Positions 29,639 through 32,144 of a DNA stretch of 32,144 nucleotides are shown one piece after another. Every line of letters begins with the position of its first letter. Position 1 is the first letter of the stretch. The stretch spans positions 1-32,144 of the forward strand of contig CAJKBQ010000028.1 in the NCBI GenBank assembly GCA_905198155.1, in the 5' to 3' direction. Both the position numbers and the translations under genes were made by a program. The DNA comes from an uncultured Eubacteriales bacterium (GTDB lineage: Bacteria; Bacillota; Clostridia; Oscillospirales; Acutalibacteraceae). The notes beneath the pieces are model-generated. The model was not told where the DNA came from. It ran no database searches and was given only the letters and a program-made list of their open reading frames with translations.

Positions 29639-30982
29639 ATGGCTACTTGGAAGAACGAAGCGGAAGCGCGTGAGCAAATTAAGGAACTGGTTGCCGAATA
29701 CTATCACGATTTCAAAGAAAAGAAAACACCTTACCAAGCGGGGGATCGGATCACTTATGCCGCGCGTGTGTTCGATGAAAAAGAGATGTGCGCGCTGACC
29801 GATGCGACATTGGATTTTTGGCTGACGACCGGGCGATTTGCGGATCAGTTTGAGAAAGAGTTTGCGCAGTGGATCGGTGTGAAGTTTGCTCATCTGGTCA
29901 ACAGTGGTTCTTCCGCAAATCTGATTGCTTTTATGACGCTGACCGCGCCCGAATTGGGCGACCGCCAGATCAAAAAAGGCGATGAGGTCATTACCGTTGC
30001 CTGCGGATTCCCCACCACGGTAACGCCGGCCATCCAGTATGGTGCAGTTCCGGTATTTGTGGATGTAACCGTTCCCCAATACAACATTGATGTTACCCAA
30101 CTGGAAGCGGCACTTTCCCCGAAAACCAAAGCGGTTATGATCGCACACACGTTGGGAAATCCATTCGATTTGTCGGCGGTCAAAGCGTTCTGCGATGTGT
30201 ATAACCTGTGGCTGGTAGAAGACAATTGCGACGCGCTGGGCACCCAATATACCATTAACGGCGAAACAAAGTTTACCGGAACTTGGGGCGATATCGGCAC
30301 TTCCAGTTTTTACCCGCCGCATCACATGACGATGGGCGAAGGCGGCTGTGTATACACCAATAACCCGCAGATGAACCGGCTCATCCTGTCGTACCGCGAC
30401 TGGGGTCGGGACTGCATCTGCCCGTCCGGCCACGATAATTTCTGCGGCCATCGCTTTGACGGCCAGTTCGGTGAACTGCCCAAAGGCTACGACCACAAAT
30501 ATGTGTACAGTCACTTCGGCTATAACCTGAAAGTGACCGATATGCAGGCGGCAATCGGATGCGAACAGCTGAAAAAGTTCCCGACATTCATCGAACGCCG
30601 TCGTCACAACTGGGATCGTTTGCGTGCAGCGCTGGCGCCTGTTTCTGACAAACTGATTCTGCCGGAACCCGCAGCAAATAGCCGCCCGTCCTGGTTCGGC
30701 TTCCTGATCTCCGTGAAACCGGAAAGCGGTCTGAATCGTAACACGGTGACCCGTTACATTGAAGATCATAATGTGCAAACGCGCCTGCTGTTCAGCGGGA
30801 ACTTGATTAAACATCCGTGTTTTGACCAGATTCGCGGAACGGATGCGTATCGCGTAGTGGGTGAGTTGACCGGTACCGATTTTATTATGAACAATACCTT
30901 CTGGGTGGGTGTTTACCCGGGAATGACCGACGAAATGATCGATTATATGGCTCAAACGATCATAGATGCAGTGAATCAGTAA
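29639..30982 (+). CDS. rfbH: CDP-4-keto-6-deoxyglucose 3-dehydrase (RfbH, E1)
   Basis: This 447-residue PMP-dependent, [2Fe-2S] enzyme removes the C3 hydroxyl of CDP-4-keto-6-deoxyglucose. In place of the Schiff-base lysine it has His228 in FYPPHHMTMGEGG, the mark of this dehydrase. Cysteines 197 (EDNCDALG), 259, 261 and 269 (GRDCICPSGHDNFCG) have the spacing of the iron-sulfur ligands of Yersinia E1. It needs an electron-donating partner (RfbI/E3), which is not in this window. ATG 29639 is the start that matches the family; AUG follows GGAGG closely. An unrelated class of redox partner may serve here. Confidence 0.95.
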   Translation: MATWKNEAEAREQIKELVAEYYHDFKEKKTPYQAGDRITYAARVFDEKEMCALTDATLDFWLTTGRFADQFEKEFAQWIGVKFAHLVNSGSSANLIAFMTLTAPELGDRQIKKGDEVITVACGFPTTVTPAIQYGAVPVFVDVTVPQYNIDVTQLEAALSPKTKAVMIAHTLGNPFDLSAVKAFCDVYNLWLVEDNCDALGTQYTINGETKFTGTWGDIGTSSFYPPHHMTMGEGGCVYTNNPQMNRLILSYRDWGRDCICPSGHDNFCGHRFDGQFGELPKGYDHKYVYSHFGYNLKVTDMQAAIGCEQLKKFPTFIERRRHNWDRLRAALAPVSDKLILPEPAANSRPSWFGFLISVKPESGLNRNTVTRYIEDHNVQTRLLFSGNLIKHPCFDQIRGTDAYRVVGELTGTDFIMNNTFWVGVYPGMTDEMIDYMAQTIIDAVNQ

Positions 30983-31012
30983 AGACGTTCAGATCGCAGA
31001 ATGGAGTGTAAT

Positions 31013-32144
31013 ATGAAACAGCGTTTGGCGGATTATGTGGCGGATTTTTTGGTGGCACACGGCGTATCGGATGTGTTCAGTGTTGTGGGCGGCGGTGCAA
31101 TGCACCTCAACGATGCGCTGGGCCATCATCCGAGTTTGCGCGTAACATACAATCATCATGAGCAGGCCTGTGCGATTGCGGCGGAAGCATATGCACGGCT
31201 GGACAACCGAATTGCTGCGGTATGTGTGACAACCGGCCCGGGCGGAACAAATGCATTGACAGGCGTGCTGGGCGGGTGGTTGGATTCCATTCCAATGTTT
31301 ATTGTGTCTGGTCAGGTTCGTTACGACACCACTGCACGGTACGCACTGACATACACCGGTACGCCGCTGCGTGCAATGGGCGACCAGGAGTTTGATATTA
31401 CCAAATCGACGGCACACATGACAAAATATGCAGAAATGTTGGAAAACCCCAACGACATTCGATATATGCTGGAAAAAGCGTGGCATTTGGCGACAACCGG
31501 GCGTCCCGGCCCGGTGTGGGTGGATATACCGGTCAATTACCAAGGCTGCTATATTGAAACAGACGCGCTGCGCGGATACGATCCTGCTGAGGACGATCAA
31601 AAACTGCCGCCGCCGGTGGACGACGCGACAATTCAAACGATTATCGATAAAATTCGATCCGCAAAACGTCCGGTATTTCACGCCGGATACGGCATTCGGT
31701 TGTCCGGCGGGTATGAAGCATTTCGGTCGGTCGCAGAAAAATTGAATATCCCGATCGTGACGTATTGGAATGCGGTGGATCTGATCGAGGATGACCATCC
31801 GCTGTATTGCGGACGTGCCGGCAACATGGGCGACCGTCCCGGAAACTGGGCGATCCAAAATGCGGATTTCATCTTGGCAGTTGGGACGCGTATATCAATT
31901 CGCCAAGTGGGCTACAACTGGAAAACCTGGGCAAGAGCTGCTGAGGTAGCGATGGTAGACGTGGACCCGGCCGAGCTGAAAAAACCGACGATTCATGTGG
32001 AATTGCCTGTTTGGGCTGATGCCAAAGATTTTTTGACAAAGCTGGATCACGCGGTAACGGCTCCGGTTTACAGCGGAGCGGAATGGCTGGATACATGCCG
32101 GCGGTGGAAATCGGAATATCCGGCAATCCTTCCACGCCATTGGG
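31013..32144 (+). CDS. ThDP-dependent acetolactate-synthase-like enzyme, possible YerE-type (partial, runs off the window)
   Basis: The frame is open from ATG 31013 (GGAGTG at 31003-31008) to the window end, about 377 codons, lacking the C-terminal ThDP-diphosphate domain. The N-terminal pyrimidine domain is clear: LADYVADFLVAHGVSDVFSV, GGGAMHLNDAL, then YNHHEQACAIAAEAYAR with the ThDP-activating Glu50, and TTGPGGTNALTGVLGGWLDSIP. The central domain continues with RPVFHAGYGIRLSGG and GDRPGNWAIQNADFILAVGTRI. It resembles acetohydroxyacid synthases. Directly after rfbFGH it may be a YerE-like enzyme that adds a two-carbon unit from pyruvate to the CDP-3,6-dideoxy-4-ketosugar (inference). Acetolactate synthase or another 2-oxoacid lyase remains possible. 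Confidence 0.85.
   Translation, partial: MKQRLADYVADFLVAHGVSDVFSVVGGGAMHLNDALGHHPSLRVTYNHHEQACAIAAEAYARLDNRIAAVCVTTGPGGTNALTGVLGGWLDSIPMFIVSGQVRYDTTARYALTYTGTPLRAMGDQEFDITKSTAHMTKYAEMLENPNDIRYMLEKAWHLATTGRPGPVWVDIPVNYQGCYIETDALRGYDPAEDDQKLPPPVDDATIQTIIDKIRSAKRPVFHAGYGIRLSGGYEAFRSVAEKLNIPIVTYWNAVDLIEDDHPLYCGRAGNMGDRPGNWAIQNADFILAVGTRISIRQVGYNWKTWARAAEVAMVDVDPAELKKPTIHVELPVWADAKDFLTKLDHAVTAPVYSGAEWLDTCRRWKSEYPAILPRHW

Noticed and set aside
29624..30955. 443-codon minus-strand frame opposite rfbH
   Set aside because: Shadow of rfbH; no ribosome-binding site or domain evidence.
1..32144. tRNA, rRNA or transposase genes
   Set aside because: None recognised on either strand by reading; no insertion-sequence proteins among the open frames.

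Overview
The window looks like a chromosomal segment of an anaerobic, fairly GC-rich member of the Clostridia (Bacillota), most plausibly Oscillospiraceae/Ruminococcaceae-like. The grounds are two T-box riboswitches, several near-perfect TTGACA-17/18-TATAAT promoters, strong Shine-Dalgarno sites, a ferredoxin-dependent 2-oxoacid oxidoreductase, a DUF6062 protein, and short palindromic repeats of a kind common in gut Clostridia. The taxonomic call is inference.

Layout. 1-379: no gene, two near-identical 58-bp copies of a palindromic repeat. 380-2145: promoter, tRNA-dihydrouridine synthase and a Cys-rich DUF6062 protein. 2146-2331: a cluster of TTTTCCACA-like repeats. 2332-7835: two paralogous three-domain proteins (XRE helix-turn-helix + cupin + acyl-CoA synthetase), each behind its own promoter and T-box leader. 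The specifier codons read as AUC (Ile) for the first and GUA (Val) for the second. 8004-11280: a P-loop ATPase followed by a four-subunit 2-ketoisovalerate-type ferredoxin oxidoreductase (VOR). Three copies of a ~120-130-bp palindromic repeat close the transcription units at about 5020, 7866 and 11283.

My main proposal is that 2332-11280 is a system for making branched-chain amino acids from branched-chain short fatty acids. The synthetases would activate 2-methylbutyrate (Ile branch) and isobutyrate (Val branch) to CoA thioesters. VOR, running reductively, would carboxylate these to the 2-oxoacids that transaminate to Ile and Val. Uncharged tRNA-Ile and tRNA-Val would switch on the matching synthetase. 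The T-boxes and domain order are seen in sequence; the substrate assignment and direction are inference.

11408-14338: a minus-strand pair (TIM-barrel sugar isomerase/epimerase, then a DegT/StrS aminotransferase) divergent from an AraC-type regulator, with back-to-back promoters between them.

14372-32144: one long co-oriented polysaccharide locus from a single strong promoter: rmlA-rmlB-rmlD-rmlC (dTDP-L-rhamnose), a DUF1972 rhamnosyltransferase-like GT, a GT4, then an AT-rich block (about 20450-27800) with three GT2 enzymes, a Wzy-like polymerase, a WbsX-like GH99-fold protein, a CatB-like acetyltransferase and a Wzx-like flippase. It ends with rfbF-rfbG-rfbH (CDP-3,6-dideoxyhexose pathway) and a ThDP enzyme cut by the window edge. 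The last four together suggest a branched 3,6-dideoxyhexose of the yersiniose type. No initiating sugar-phosphate transferase or chain-length regulator is in view.
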